Source of the DNA: Delphinapterus leucas
Lineage: Eukaryota > Chordata > Mammalia > Artiodactyla > Monodontidae
Reading direction: 5' to 3'
Assembly (NCBI RefSeq): GCF_002288925.2
Contig: NW_022098004.1
Coordinates: 11,198,061-11,262,060 of the forward strand
DNA: 64,000 nt
Of the stretch, positions 23,301 through 34,830 are shown one piece after another; the stretch's first letter is position 1, and the number at the start of each line of letters is the position of its first letter. A program made the translations under genes and the position numbers. The notes under the pieces are model-generated. The model was not told where the DNA came from. It did no database searches and saw nothing but the letters and a program-made list of their open reading frames with translations.

Positions 23301-24531
23301 AGCTTCTTAGAAATGGAAAAAGCATATTGAAAAAAGATATCAGTGAAATTAAAAATGAAATGGGTGAGTTGAAAAAAAAAGATTAGACAGATGAAAACAG
23401 AAGTACGGTTAGGTATAAAAAATCTGAAGAAATTATGCAGGCGTGGTATAGAGATTCAGAGAGTTGGAAAACATGAAAGATATCAGACAGTATGCACGCT
23501 ATGGCACAGACCAGGCTTTATCTCTGGGGAGCACTACACGGCCTGTGGTTTAGGATGTGATGATATTTAAGACTACAAGGATGGTACAAGTCATTCCTGG
23601 GGCCCTTTAGGCTGCAAAACAAGGCCAGGTGAGCTGAGCAGATCTGAGGAGACTCGTAAAAGAGCCTGGGACACTTTGATGATGCTTCAATTCGGGTAGA
23701 CCTGGGATAAAACCACTCAATGGAAAATTACTTTGTGAAACTTCTCATAGTAACTGCTCAATCATACATTTGGTAAAAGTAGTGAAGTGTAAATTATTTG
23801 CAAAAAATACAGAAGCCCATGTTATTACCATAAAACTTGGAAAAATAATTAACATTTGCATTATGACTCCATTATGGGTTCAGCTGTACTATGTCTGAAG
23901 TATTTCAGTCCTCCCATTTCATTACGAGAAACATAGGATTATTTAAGTGAACCATTCCTCATGTAGGTGAATGCATGACACAAGGTTTTATAAGGGGATT
24001 TGACTATATAAATGATCAGAAAGAGCAGACCAGAGAAACATGAACATATCAATAGGAATGTTGATTTTTTTTATAGATTAATACTTTACTACCAGCACTA
24101 GATAGTTTAAAGTACTTTCCAAGGACTTGAATTTGTAGAGGAGTCTTAGTGCATCTAGTACAATGAAACAGAGAAATGAAGTACTATGTGAAAACTTAAA
24201 CATTTTTCTAGCCAGTCTGTTCTGTTCTTTAGTGGGAGAAAAGAGGTAAGATCATTCTGTGCGTTGGCTGAATTCTCTGGACCTTTTGCCATGACATGCT
24301 TCTGGAGGAATATGTTTGCTGGTTGGTTTGTTTTTATTATCATTCACTTACAATTATATCTGAATAATTGTTCACTTCTAATCATATCTGAATACTTTGA
24401 AAAAAATTTATATTCCCGTAAATAATGCTAGAAACTTGAAATACATAACCTGGGGCAGACTTTTCATTAGGCTGTTACATTATTTCTATCTTTGATATTG
24501 TATGACAGCAGAAAAGTTAGCATTACCTTTA
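23301..24531. other. Unannotated stretch
   Basis: The left part may be further L1 sequence ('aaattatgcaggcg' region) but I cannot place it. No exon or RNA gene seen. Confidence 0.45.
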
Positions 24532-24540
24532 TGCTTGATT

Positions 24541-25200
24541 TCTTTTTTACTTTTTAATTAATTGTTTATTGGCGTATAGTTGATTTACAATGTTGTGTTA
24601 GTTTCTGCGGTACAGCAAAGTGAGTCAGTTATACGTATACAAATATCCACTCTTTTGTAGATTCTATTCCCATATAGGCCATTACAGAGTATTGAATAGA
24701 GTTCCCTGTGCTATACAGTAGGTTCTTATTAGTTATCTATTTTATATATAGTAGTGTGTATGCGTCAATCCCAATCTTCCAATTTATCCCTCCCCCGCTT
24801 TCTCCCTTGGTAACCATAAGTTTGTTTTCTACATCTGTGACTCAAGTTCTGTTTTGTAAATAGGTTCATTTGTACCCTTTTTTTAGATTCTACATATAAA
24901 CGATATCAGATATTTGTCTTTGTCTGACCTACTTCACTCAGTATGGCAATCTCTTGGTCGATCCATGTCTCTGCAAATGGCATTTTTTTTCTTTCTTTTG
25001 TATGGCTGAGTATTCCATTGTATGTATATAAATATTACATCTTCTTTGTCCATTCCTCCATTGATGGACATTTAGGCTGCTTCCATGTCCTGGCTATTAT
25101 AAATAGTGCTGCAATGAACATTGGTGTGCATGTATCCTTTTGAATCATGCTTTTCTCCAGATATATGCCCAGGAGTGGGGTTGCTGGATCATATGGTATG
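24541..25200 (-). mobile_element. L1 LINE, 3' UTR and ORF2 end, antisense
   Basis: Starts with L1 3' UTR antisense words ('gcgtatagttgatttacaat', 'ttccctgtgctatacagtag') and runs into the antisense end of ORF2 ('tgcccaggagtggggttgct', 'ggatcatatggta'). 'tgcttgatt' at 24532-24540 and 25201-25209 is a probable 9-bp target-site duplication. 5'-truncated, so not autonomous. Confidence 0.9.
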
Positions 25201-25209
25201 TGCTTGATT

Positions 25210-25916
25210 AATTAAAATGTGTGTTCAGCTAAATGAAACGTTAGGTAAGAATGATGGCTGTTTTCAAAAAAACTATTTTCTCCATGGCACGTTTACAAAG
25301 ATATTCCTTTAAAAAAAACTCTAATGATTGTTTTAATGTAGCTTTTATCATTTAACAAACTTAACGAACTCCTGGGAGATATTAATGATTAGGCCCATGG
25401 TTGATTGTAAAGTAGGTAGACATTGAGTTTTTTTTTTTTTTTAGTCTTGTTTTTACCACATTGTACAAATGTTTTTCAGTGGGTTGGGAAAAGCCAGTAC
25501 AAGAGATGAATCAATAAATGAAAACAAGTATTGTCAACAGATCTGGGTAAATATTTTAGAGAAATCAATGGACAAAATGATATTAAAGGTCATGTGCTAT
25601 AGCCCTATAAACACAGGTGATCATTATTGATCACAAATTCATGTTACATACATAGATATGAAACATAATTGAAACCTAAAGATTTTATGTGTGCAGCCAA
25701 ATTAGTCAAGCCAACTAACAGTTGCCTCTGAAAAATAGGCCTGAATCTGGAGAAACGATGCTCTATGGTATAAACATTTTAAAAGAAAGGGAGTGTGCTC
25801 AGTTTTACTCTGTTCTCTGTCTTCCTACCCACAAATTTGTATTTAAATAGACGGTGGTAATTGTGGGAAGGAGTAGCTAAAATACGGCAGTGGGTAAAAC
25901 CCTGAGTGGGTCACAA
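25210..25916. other. Unannotated AT-rich stretch
   Basis: T-run at about 25428-25443. No exon or repeat family recognised. Confidence 0.45.
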
Positions 25917-25932
25917 ACTTGGTTGTTTTTTT

Positions 25933-26136
25933 CTTTTGTTTTTTGCGGTACGTGGGCCTCTCACTGTTGTGGCCTCTCCCGTTGCGGAGCACAGGCTCCG
26001 GACGCGCGGGCTCAGCGGCCATGGCTCACGGGCCCAGCCGCTCCGCAGCATGTGGCATCTTCCCGGACCGGGGCACGAACCCGTGTCCCCTGCATCGGCA
26101 GGCGGACTCTCAACCACTGCGCCACCAGGGAAGCCC
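25933..26136 (-). mobile_element. CHR-2-type SINE with perfect target-site duplication
   Basis: Minus-strand CHR-2 copy, flanked by the 16-bp duplication 'acttggttgttttttt' at 25917-25932 and 26137-26152. Frames of 75-101 codons at 25890-26215 are SINE-derived. Confidence 0.96.
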
Positions 26137-26152
26137 ACTTGGTTGTTTTTTT

Positions 26153-26486
26153 AACCCATTCCATAAGCTTGTCAACCCTAAAGAACAGTTTGTAAAGCCT
26201 TCAATGGCATGGTAAGAAGGAACTAACAGCCCTGTCCTGAATTGGAAGTCAATAAAGCATTAAAAATGCAAATACATTCTTGTTAATATGATATAATTGT
26301 GAAGAACTTTTAGGCATCCAATTACCATTTAACACAAAAGCCTGTAATGATTTAATTAGGAATCCTTCACCTAACTGAGGTCAAGATTGTTAGCAGTGGA
26401 TATCTAATTAGCTTGCTTAGGCAGCTGTCTTTTTTGAAAACTCCCTGGGAAAAATCCTTCCTTAAAAGATATCCACCACCACCCCA

Positions 26487-26520
<34 letters not shown>

Positions 26521-27527
26521 AGTGTGTGTAAAAGCTACTGAAATCCAAATGAAGTCTATACTTGAGTAAATAGTATTATAGCACCATCAGGTTCCTGTTT
26601 TTGACAATATGTTATATTATCATTGGGGGAAGCTGGATGAAGGGTACCCAGGAACTCTTTGTAACTACTTTTGCAAGTACTACTTTTCTTGTGAGTGTTA
26701 CACAATTTCAAAATAAAAAGCTATTAAAAATGCATCCATATCTCTCAGAATTACAGTATTTGAATCATCTACTTTCTCTTTTGAGGTTATGTGATTGTTT
26801 TAGACAATCATTGATTCCATGAAATAAGGCCAAATTAATGTGGCATTTGATATAGTTCAAGTAAATACCAGTTTGGTTGATCCAAAGGACCTCAGATCAC
26901 AGTAGAACGTCTAAAAGTTGTGGGAGAAGATTTTCCTGACGGTTTACATTTCTAATTTTCTTTTGGTCAGGTTATGCAGCTTCAACATCCAGGTATAAAA
27001 CCTCAGCTAGCAATAAAATCCAAAATAAAGCCATCAAATTAATCTCCTTTGCTTAACAGAATAAATAGCCCATTTTATTTCTTTAAGATTAAGGCTTTCA
27101 TAATTATTTTAATGGAAAATACATGAAAAGAAACAATATTTTATAATAGGCTAACAAGAACCAAGGGAGATTTATTATTGTAGAGTCTAGAGTCTCCAGT
27201 AGCAGCAATGACCAAATTTTGTCCCCTGAAGCTCAGTGCTCCAAGGTAGTTCAGGAAAATGAGGGGGCAGTGGCCACACAAATTGTATAATGATTCATAT
27301 ATAATGTATATTTCCATGTTGAAAGATCTGCAATTTTTTTTTTGTTTATATTGAGCAAAATTTGGCCTTGGAATTCCTTCCCACATTTCCAGTTAACAAC
27401 TTTTTAAAATCAGCATTCTACAGGACACATGTTGGGAATGCCTCGTATAGAGTCAAAGTATGCTTCCTAACATCACCAGCCCCAGTTAGAAATGTGTATC
27501 ACATGTAGCCTGGGCTGGTTATTTAAA
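26153..27527. other. Unannotated stretch
   Basis: Contains the CA microsatellite listed separately. Small frames only, with no splice context beyond chance. Confidence 0.45.
26487..26518. repeat. (CA)n microsatellite
   Basis: Uninterrupted CA units preceded by a CCA-rich start. Confidence 0.95.
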
Positions 27528-27540
27528 AACCAGGAATTAG

Positions 27541-27745
27541 GGCTTCCCTGGTGGCGCAGTGGTTGAGAGTCCGCCTGCCGATGCAGGGGACACGGGTTCG
27601 TGCCCCGGTCCAGGAAGATCCCACGCACCGTGGAGCGGCTGGGCCTGTGAGCCATGGCCGCTGGGCCTGCGCGTCCGGAGCCTGTGCTCCGCAACAAGAG
27701 AGGCCACAACAGTGAGAGGCCGGCGAACCAGGAAAAACACAAACA
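27541..27745 (+). mobile_element. CHR-2-type SINE with perfect target-site duplication
   Basis: Plus-strand copy from 'ggcttccctggtggcgcagt' to an A/C-rich tail. The 13-bp duplication 'aaccaggaattag' is perfect at 27528-27540 and 27746-27758. Its tail is not pure A. Confidence 0.96.
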
Positions 27746-27758
27746 AACCAGGAATTAG

Positions 27759-28256
27759 TTACTCACTTCAACAACTCTAAGGTTTTACAATGTTTGTTAG
27801 CGTTACCTTACTCCCCTTATTTGTTTTTAATTTTCATTTTTAAAATTGCATCTTAAAAAAACAGAGATGAAACATTTATTTTTATCTTGGTTGTAAATAA
27901 TGAAATTCGAGATGTATATGACTGGAAGCATTCTTCAGTGTCCAACGGGAATTGTTCCGCTTTCCTTAGTGCTCAGTACTCCCTGTCTATACTGGATGCC
28001 TTTGAAAACACCAAGTTCTTCCATGCCCTCAGGGCTTCATCACAGCTGTTTCCTCCACCTAGAATCATTTCCCTCTCATCGACAGTACTGCCTATTTTAT
28101 TATCTGTTGGCCTGAAACAAATAGATTGTCAGGTATTTCTCCAGCAAAGATGGATTTTTTTCTGGATCAAGAGAGGATTTCAGGCTAACAGGTGATAAAA
28201 AAATAAATAAAAAGGCAGTACTGAGAGCATGGAAGAACCGTGGCTCTGAGAGTCCC
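27759..28256. other. Unannotated stretch, possible L2 piece
   Basis: 'ccctcagggcttcatcacag' and 'ctgtttcctccacctagaat' around 28025-28065 resemble the L2 3' region, weakly. The 102-codon frame at 27887-28195 is not supported otherwise. Confidence 0.4.
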
Positions 28257-28479
28257 TGCTGGGAAGGGAAGGAGAACACTTATAGAGGGGAGTAGGAAGT
28301 CGGGAGGGCCAGAATAAACAAGGAGCCCATGGCTTTTCATAGGCTGAGTCTTTGCCAGCAAAGAGGAATCTTTCTTCTTCCTCTTGGGCTCTGCTATCTT
28401 CACAGGGCATGAGAGTTCCCCCTTCTGGTTTCCCAAGTCTATTTAATTGAGGCTTCTGTTTATTAATTTTTTACACATC
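28257..28479 (+). repeat. Unnamed dispersed repeat, copy A
   Basis: Shares a collinear block with 31222-31458 (copy B), including 'cttatagaggggagtaggaa', 'tatggcttttcat'-like, 'tctttcttcttcct', 'cacagggcatgaga', 'cccccttctggtttccca' and 'gcttctgtttattaattttt'. A more distant third copy is at 50782-51290. The shape (TATA-poor, ending in a T-rich run) could be an LTR, but I cannot identify it. Plus is an arbitrary reference orientation. Confidence 0.7.
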
Positions 28480-31192
28480 CATTCCAGTGACATTTGAAGA
28501 TGAAAGACACTATGATAATACTCTAAGTAGCAAAGTTCTCTGACCGTGGGGATTTTCACATTCACGTAGGAGAGGAAACCCTGTCTGAAATCGTCCAAGT
28601 CTGGATATTGCAACTTGTGCCCAATGAAAATCTGTGCATATCACTACTACAATGGGAATAGTTCTTTTGAGCCACCCCAGAGGAGCGAGTCATCATGAAG
28701 GTGGATTTTGTCAGTGGGTTCTTATGAGCCCCTCCATGGTCCTGTGAACATAGATGTAGGGCTCAGATTGGGGAGAGGATCAGCTGAATAGTGCAAAGAG
28801 CTGTGGCACTTGGGTATTCACATCTAAATTGTTATTTGTGCAAACTGTTTTGTTAGAATTGTGTGCCCTTCAATAGTGTTTGTCTCTTTAACCCATTTCA
28901 CACTCTAACTACCAGCTTATGGCTGAATGTGTTGCAAGCTCTGTTAATGGGTATTTTACTTATCCTGTGCCTGTAGCTGCAACTACTTCTCCTTTCTGGT
29001 ATTTGCCTTTTCTCAGTAAGACTCCACTTAATTCCACTGCTTTTCATTCAGGTCAGTCCACAGAGTTGGAAAGGGCGGTGTAAGAAAAGGAGCATGTGAA
29101 GATTTTGCTTAAGAGATAAAATACCCTTGTGAGTGAATGATGTTCATTCTTTGAACACTTATCTCTATCACCATTCCATAACTAGCTAGGGACTGTTTGT
29201 TGCAAATGTGAATGCTTAGCTTTGCTATCTTTTGATGGAGAACTGTAGTCCCTTGATAAATCAGGGGATTTATCGACAAGTCCCACCACTTGGCCTCTTC
29301 ACCTGTTTTTCAAAACTCTCAATCAGCAGCTACTACATGGATCATATATTTTTAGATATAAAGATAAAAAAAGAGTAGTATTTGGCATTCCGTGATAGTT
29401 TAAAATAACATTTAGCCATTGACCTTGACATTTTTATGAATGTGTTCAAAATTATGTCCTCCTTCTCTTCAGCTTCATTTTAAACTTGATTCTACACAGG
29501 TATTGATAGAAAACTAAGGTGTGAGTAAAAATATAGAATATATAGAAACATATAGAATTAGTCAAAATACAGAAGTATACAAATATCCTTATTAAAATAT
29601 AAATATATATATATACACACACACATATATGGCTTGAAAATCCATACAACACCAGCCCTTAAAATTGTCTGCATGAGTTACTGAAAGGCTTATTCACAGT
29701 AATAAAAACAGCATTTTTATAAAATGCCAAAGTTATACTAATAAAAGAGGCAAGTGCTTCCCACACATTAGAGACTGTCCTTTACAAGTCAGCACTTATG
29801 CCCAACAGTTATGTGGTAAACACTTTCATTAGGGATTTTTCTGACTGAGTTCCTTCCAATAAAGATGGTTGGTCTATTATGTAGAATGTAAATTGGACTA
29901 CAGTCAGAAAAAGGGAGGTAAACAACCTTTTTGTGCCATAAAATAAAATCATTTAGTTTCAAATTAGGCATTCCAAGGAATTTTGGCCTAAAACCATGAC
30001 ATAACTGATGTTACAAATCTAGGTGCTTCTGACAGGAAGTAAGAAAAACTCAGGGGCCAGCTCTTTAGTTTTCTGAAGATGCAGCGTGTGTTCTAAAATC
30101 CTTTATACAGAATTCCAGTAAGAGGTAAAATAAATCATCTGTCTCAAATTAGTTGACTGATATGTTAGCAGACATTTATTTCTCTGTGTTAGAAAAATAT
30201 GCCAGATACCTTTTTAAACAGATGACTTGGTGATTTTTCCATTGAATTTGTATACTTTGTTGAAATATTTTCTAGTATGTATTTGTAGATGGTCTACTTC
30301 ATTAGAAAAGCTAAGTAGAAACATAAAGTATTTTCTATTACTAACATACCTGAAAAGTCACCATATAACCAAATATAAAATAATTTTCAGAAAGAGTAGA
30401 TTTACAGTTAGGTTTAAATGCATTAATTGTTGGTTTGATTTCCACTTTGCTCTAACAATCAATTATGAATGAATGTATGGTCTGTGTGTTTAATCTACTC
30501 ATTTCCCCTAATTCATTTTTAATGAGTGAAAAATAATATTATGATTTAGCCATGTAACACAGTTTCAAAACCCCTCTTTATTTTGAAGAACTTCTCATCA
30601 TTATATACGACTATCCCAATTACATTTTAGAAAGATGATGGAGAAGAGGGTATTTGGCAAATCTTGACCTTCTCTTTGTGTCTCTTAATGAAAGTTGTCT
30701 TTCAGTGGGTACTAATGTGAAAAGGGCAGTAGTTCTCCAGGAAAGGCAGGAAGGGAAATAGCCTTTCCCTGGACAACTGGGGAAGAAAGTTATTGTTGCC
30801 AAACCTTTCAAATGTCTCTTTGTAGTCCCTGAGAGATGTGTCTCCTAAAAACAGTAATGAGAGTGTAAAGGATGGAGAGAATGCCTATTACATGGACCAT
30901 TCTTCTCAAAGGCAGAGGGTTTTCTGTTTTCTTGCACAGGGGGCTCTGGGCATATCTACAGCCATTTGCATCACAGTTTGGCTGTAGTCTCCGGGGAACA
31001 CAACATGGCAGCCCTTCAGCTACTGCAAATAATTTAAAATTATTAGGGGCCATAAGGGCGTGAGGAGAAGTACAGAAGAATAAATGAATTGAGAGAAGCC
31101 ACCCAGATGGCTAAAGTCTAAGGAACTAGATGGGGGTGAAACAGGGAAAATTCCTAGTAAAAGTCATTGTTGACCTAAACTAGACTGCCATA
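28480..31192. other. Unannotated stretch between repeat copies A and B
   Basis: About 2.7 kb between two same-orientation copies of an unnamed repeat. If those are LTRs this could be proviral internal sequence, but I see no retroviral domain, primer binding site or long frame. TA/CA-rich microsatellite at 29597-29630. Confidence 0.4.
29597..29630. repeat. TA/CA mixed microsatellite
   Basis: 'aaatatatatatatacacac' followed by 'acacatatat'. Confidence 0.85.
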
Positions 31193-31221
31193 TAAACCCA
31201 CCTTCAGCAAAGGTGGGTTTA
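31193..31221. repeat. Perfect inverted repeat (12-bp stem, 5-nt loop)
   Basis: Bases 31193-31204 (taaacccacctt) pair completely with 31210-31221, leaving the loop 31205-31209 (cagca). It lies just before repeat copy B. Copy A has a related 'ccagcaaagatgga' at about 28142 but lacks the left arm. Confidence 0.85.
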
Positions 31222-31458
31222 TTCCATGGCAAGGAAGGAAATGCTCTTATAGAGGGGAATAGGAAGTTAGGGGCGGGGCAGAGTAAACGAAGAGTCTATG
31301 GCTTTTCATTGCCTGAGTCCTTGCCAATGAAGAAGAAGAGTCTTTCTTCTTCCTGTTGGACTCTGCTGTCTTCTTCACAGGGCATGAGAACTTCCCCTTC
31401 TGGTTTCCCAATTCTACTTAATTGAAGTTTCTGTTTCTTAATTTTTTACATCACAGAA
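31222..31458 (+). repeat. Unnamed dispersed repeat, copy B
   Basis: Collinear with copy A over about 220 bp with few gaps. 'tgaagaagaagagtctttct' shows a short internal expansion relative to A. Confidence 0.7.
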
Positions 31459-33235
31459 GAATATTTTGAGAATGTGGGTGACTGGTATTCAATTTGAAGT
31501 TGCGTTTTCATTCCTATATGTATCCCATTCTCTGTTCCTCCCAAATCCTAATTCTTCGATTAAGACTGCAAAATACACAATTGCTGTATGTGAGGTTCTG
31601 TTGTTTTTTAGTGACTGTGTAGAAATAGAGAAAATTTTCCCCGTTGATGTCACGTGGAATGGAAACTAGTATTCCCAGGACAGGGAGATGATTTAAACAT
31701 GCTTTCATGATCAGAGAGCCAGAGGGTGACCAAGATAGTCATTGCTACTCAGGAAGTAGCACACATTTGAGGAAGCATTTTAGGTATTCATGAAGGTTGG
31801 GTTTTATGCTCTAAGCCAATTTTTCTGGCAGGAATGCACCAGCTGGCGTTTAGGTGCCAGAGGAAATGGTTAAAAGAAGAGTGGTTTACATGATAAAACA
31901 GAGCCATCAGAATGGAGATGAGAGTCTCTGTGGTTGCTGGCAGCCCAGATCAACAGAAAGGAGTTGAATAGAAGCTTGTTGCCATGGGACCGGGTCTCTT
32001 GGCATGGGGTCACCAGTGCCCCTTTCTTGCATCAGGGCAGCCCATGCTCTCTTGGGGTATGAGGGCTGTTTCTCTATCTCCTTTCCATAGGACGTGTCAG
32101 GTAGGCGGGAGTTAGAGAACATTCTAAGTGGCTCCTGGCCCCGAGGACTGGTGAAACTTGTGGTCCTGCCATCCTTCTCCTAGGACTGTGCTCTGACTGT
32201 TGGACCTACTCACAGTAAGATGTGCCAGTTCTGGAATTTTCTTCCCTGCTCCAGGCATTGAAAGGCTGGTCCCTCACCTGTCATCTGGCACAAGAAATTA
32301 GGGTTATCAGTGCCTTGGAGCCTCAGATGTTCTTCAGACCACAGGCAGCAAGAGTAAAATGTGCAGAAGGAGCCGACTGGGGAAGGTGGGTCTTCCCGTG
32401 CTGGCCCATCCCCTCTCCACCTGTGCCTCCATCCTGGGCAGTGGGCCTGCTGTCTCAGTTCCAGACTGTGGTGACAAAATGGCAGTGAGCCCCTTTTCAA
32501 ATGTGTGGACAAGTAAAGTATGGGACACTCTGAAACACACTGTGTTTCTTGGAATTTTCAGAGGAGTTAAACATATTGACATAAATATAATGCTGCCTGT
32601 TCAGAATAGCTGGGCTTTAGCCAACCTGGCTTCATGGAAATAGCCATCTTGTTCCTATTTAATATCCAGCGTAAAGTCTGAAACATTTAATAAGAATAAT
32701 GGTATTGTAATTACTCCTACTGGGAATCGTGATCTCCGCTTAGAAATATAGTTCTACTTTGCAGCATTTTCTTAACTGCAACATCTCATTGCTGCTCCTA
32801 GACAACCCTAGGCTATGGGACGGTCTCCTGTGTCTGCTACTTACCTGACTCCTGGGAACATTTGTCCCTTCCTCTTTAGGGAGTTTTTCTTGGGGGTGAG
32901 AGAGCACGCACTGTTGCAGTTCACTCGTACCCAGCAATGCCTGTGCCTATGTGAGGTCTTTCAATACCACGCTTTCTAAAATTTGACAAATAAATGAATA
33001 AGTGAATAGAATGGATTCTACTCTTAATAAGAGAATTGTAAAAGTTGTTTGGATAAACTTTCGGGTAAATTCAAACTTGTAGAGAAACCTTTAGTAGCCT
33101 ATTCATGGTAAGTCATCCTGTGACACTCCGATCCATTTACCTGCTGTGTTGATCATTCAATGGATAAAGTGTCAGAGAGTTCTTCAGTGTTTGCTCTCAA
33201 GTCATTCATTGTATACCTTTTGAAAAGAAACTTTA
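31459..33235. other. Unannotated stretch
   Basis: Holds several 60-100 codon frames on both strands (for example 32210-32512 minus and 32222-32488 plus) over GC-richer sequence near 31900-32500. None has a recognisable domain, and overlapping frames on both strands suggest composition rather than coding. An old, unrecognised repeat is possible. Confidence 0.4.
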
Positions 33236-33770
33236 GTTTTTAAAAACAATTTTAGATATACAGGCAACTTGTGAAGATAGTACAGAGAGTCTCCATATAG
33301 CCTTCATTCAGTTTCCCCTGTTGTTAACATCTTATGGTCGTAGGGTACGTTTGTTACAATTAAAAACTGATATTGATACATTTTTATTAAATAAAGTCCA
33401 TGTTTTATTCAGATTCCCTTAGGTTTTACTTAATGTACTTTTTCTGTTCTGGGATCCCACCCAGGATACTGTATTCATTTAATAGTCGTGTCTCCTTAGG
33501 CTGCTCTTGGCTGTGACAGTTTCTTAGGCTTTTCCTGGTTTTGGTGACATTTTTAGTTTTTAGGGATACTGGTCAAGTATTTTGTAGAATGTTCCTCAAT
33601 TAGGATTTATCTGATGTTTTCCTTATGATTAGACAGGGGTTGTGTGTTTTGGGTAAGATCAGAGAGGTGAGATGCCATTATATTATACATCACATAATAT
33701 CCAGGTATGACTTAATTTGGTGATAGTGACGTTGATCACCTGGCTAAGAATGTGTTTGACAAGCTTCATC
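33236..33770 (-). mobile_element. Old L1 (L1M-type) 3' region, antisense
   Basis: 'cccttaggttttacttaatg', 'tctgttctgggatcccaccc', 'gtgtctccttaggctgctct', 'gatttatctgatgttttcct' and 'gttgatcacctggctaagaa' follow in order the antisense of a common old L1 3' end. Non-coding. Confidence 0.65.
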
Positions 33771-33839
33771 AGTCAAAGTTACTCTTCTTTTCTCTGGGAA
33801 GAAGTCACTATGCTCAGACCATTCTCTTACAAGGAAGCA

Positions 33840-34830
33840 GGGGTCCTTAGAGAAATAAGAGTCTAGCAATAGGGCAGAGAAAATACAAAATGAGCCTGGA
33901 GATATTGTATTATGAGAAAGTAAGGAAATGTTCAGAAAACAAAAGGATGGAGTTATGTCAAGGCGATGCAGGAGTCAACCAGAAAGACTTTTCCATGTCC
34001 AAAACTGAAATAATTCCAGCAACAAAATAAATAACATTGTGTTGGATTATAACCCAAGATATAAAATAAATATATATTTGTCATACTAATACACATAAAT
34101 AATTGAATAAATAAATGAATGTAAGGAAGTTTCTACTTACTGAAATACCCAAGTAATATATGTAGATAATCCCCCTTCAAGGAGGTGGACCTGTCCTGTT
34201 CACCTCCAGCTCCACTGAAAGTGGGTTGGACTTAGTGATTTGCTTCCAAAGAATAGAATAGGGCCAGGTTAAAGCAATAATTCTAGCGTGGAGAAACCTG
34301 GCAAACCCCACCTTAACCAAGTGATAAATGCCAGCATCATGAATAAAGTCATATTGACATCACGTACCTGATATGAAGTGATAAGCAGGGCACTTCACCT
34401 CTGTGGTGGTCTTCCCCAAGGCCCTTGACACCAGTGTGATCATGAGCAAACATCACACTATCTTGGGGGACATTCTACGGGATGCCTGAAAGCACTCCTC
34501 AAGACTGTGAAGGTCATAAATAACAGAGAAAGACCGAGAAACTGTCACGGATCAGAGGAAACTGGGGAGACATGAGAACCAAATCTAATGTGATATCCTG
34601 CATTGAATCCTCGAACAGAAAATGGGCATTAAAGGAAAAACTGCTAGAATCTGAATGAAGTCGGAACTTCAGTTAATGTTCCAGTGTCAGTTTCTGAGTT
34701 TGGACAGATGTACCATGGTCATGTACGATATTAATGGGGGATGCTGAATGGTATGTGAGAACTGTCTGTACTCTCTTTGCAGCTTCCCTGTGTATCTAAT
34801 AGTATTTCAATATAAGAAGTTTATTTAAAA
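33840..34830 (+). mobile_element. Old L1 (L1M-type) 3' UTR
   Basis: Collinear with the copy at 16.8-17.6 kb: 'ggattataacccaagatata', 'gtggagaaacctggcaaacc', 'caagactgtgaaggtcataa', 'actggggagacatgagaacc'. The end is T/A-rich. Confidence 0.65.

Noticed and set aside
25890..26215. Several overlapping 75-101 codon frames (also at 1909-2185, 27473-27780, 38774-39109, 48342-48620, 50801-51214 and 51921-52260) with Arg/Pro/Gly-rich wording
   Set aside because: They repeat the same protein-like phrases because they are the CHR-2 SINE body read in both directions.
32210..32643. Frames of 82-100 codons on both strands
   Set aside because: Overlapping frames of similar length on both strands indicate base composition. 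No recognisable protein.
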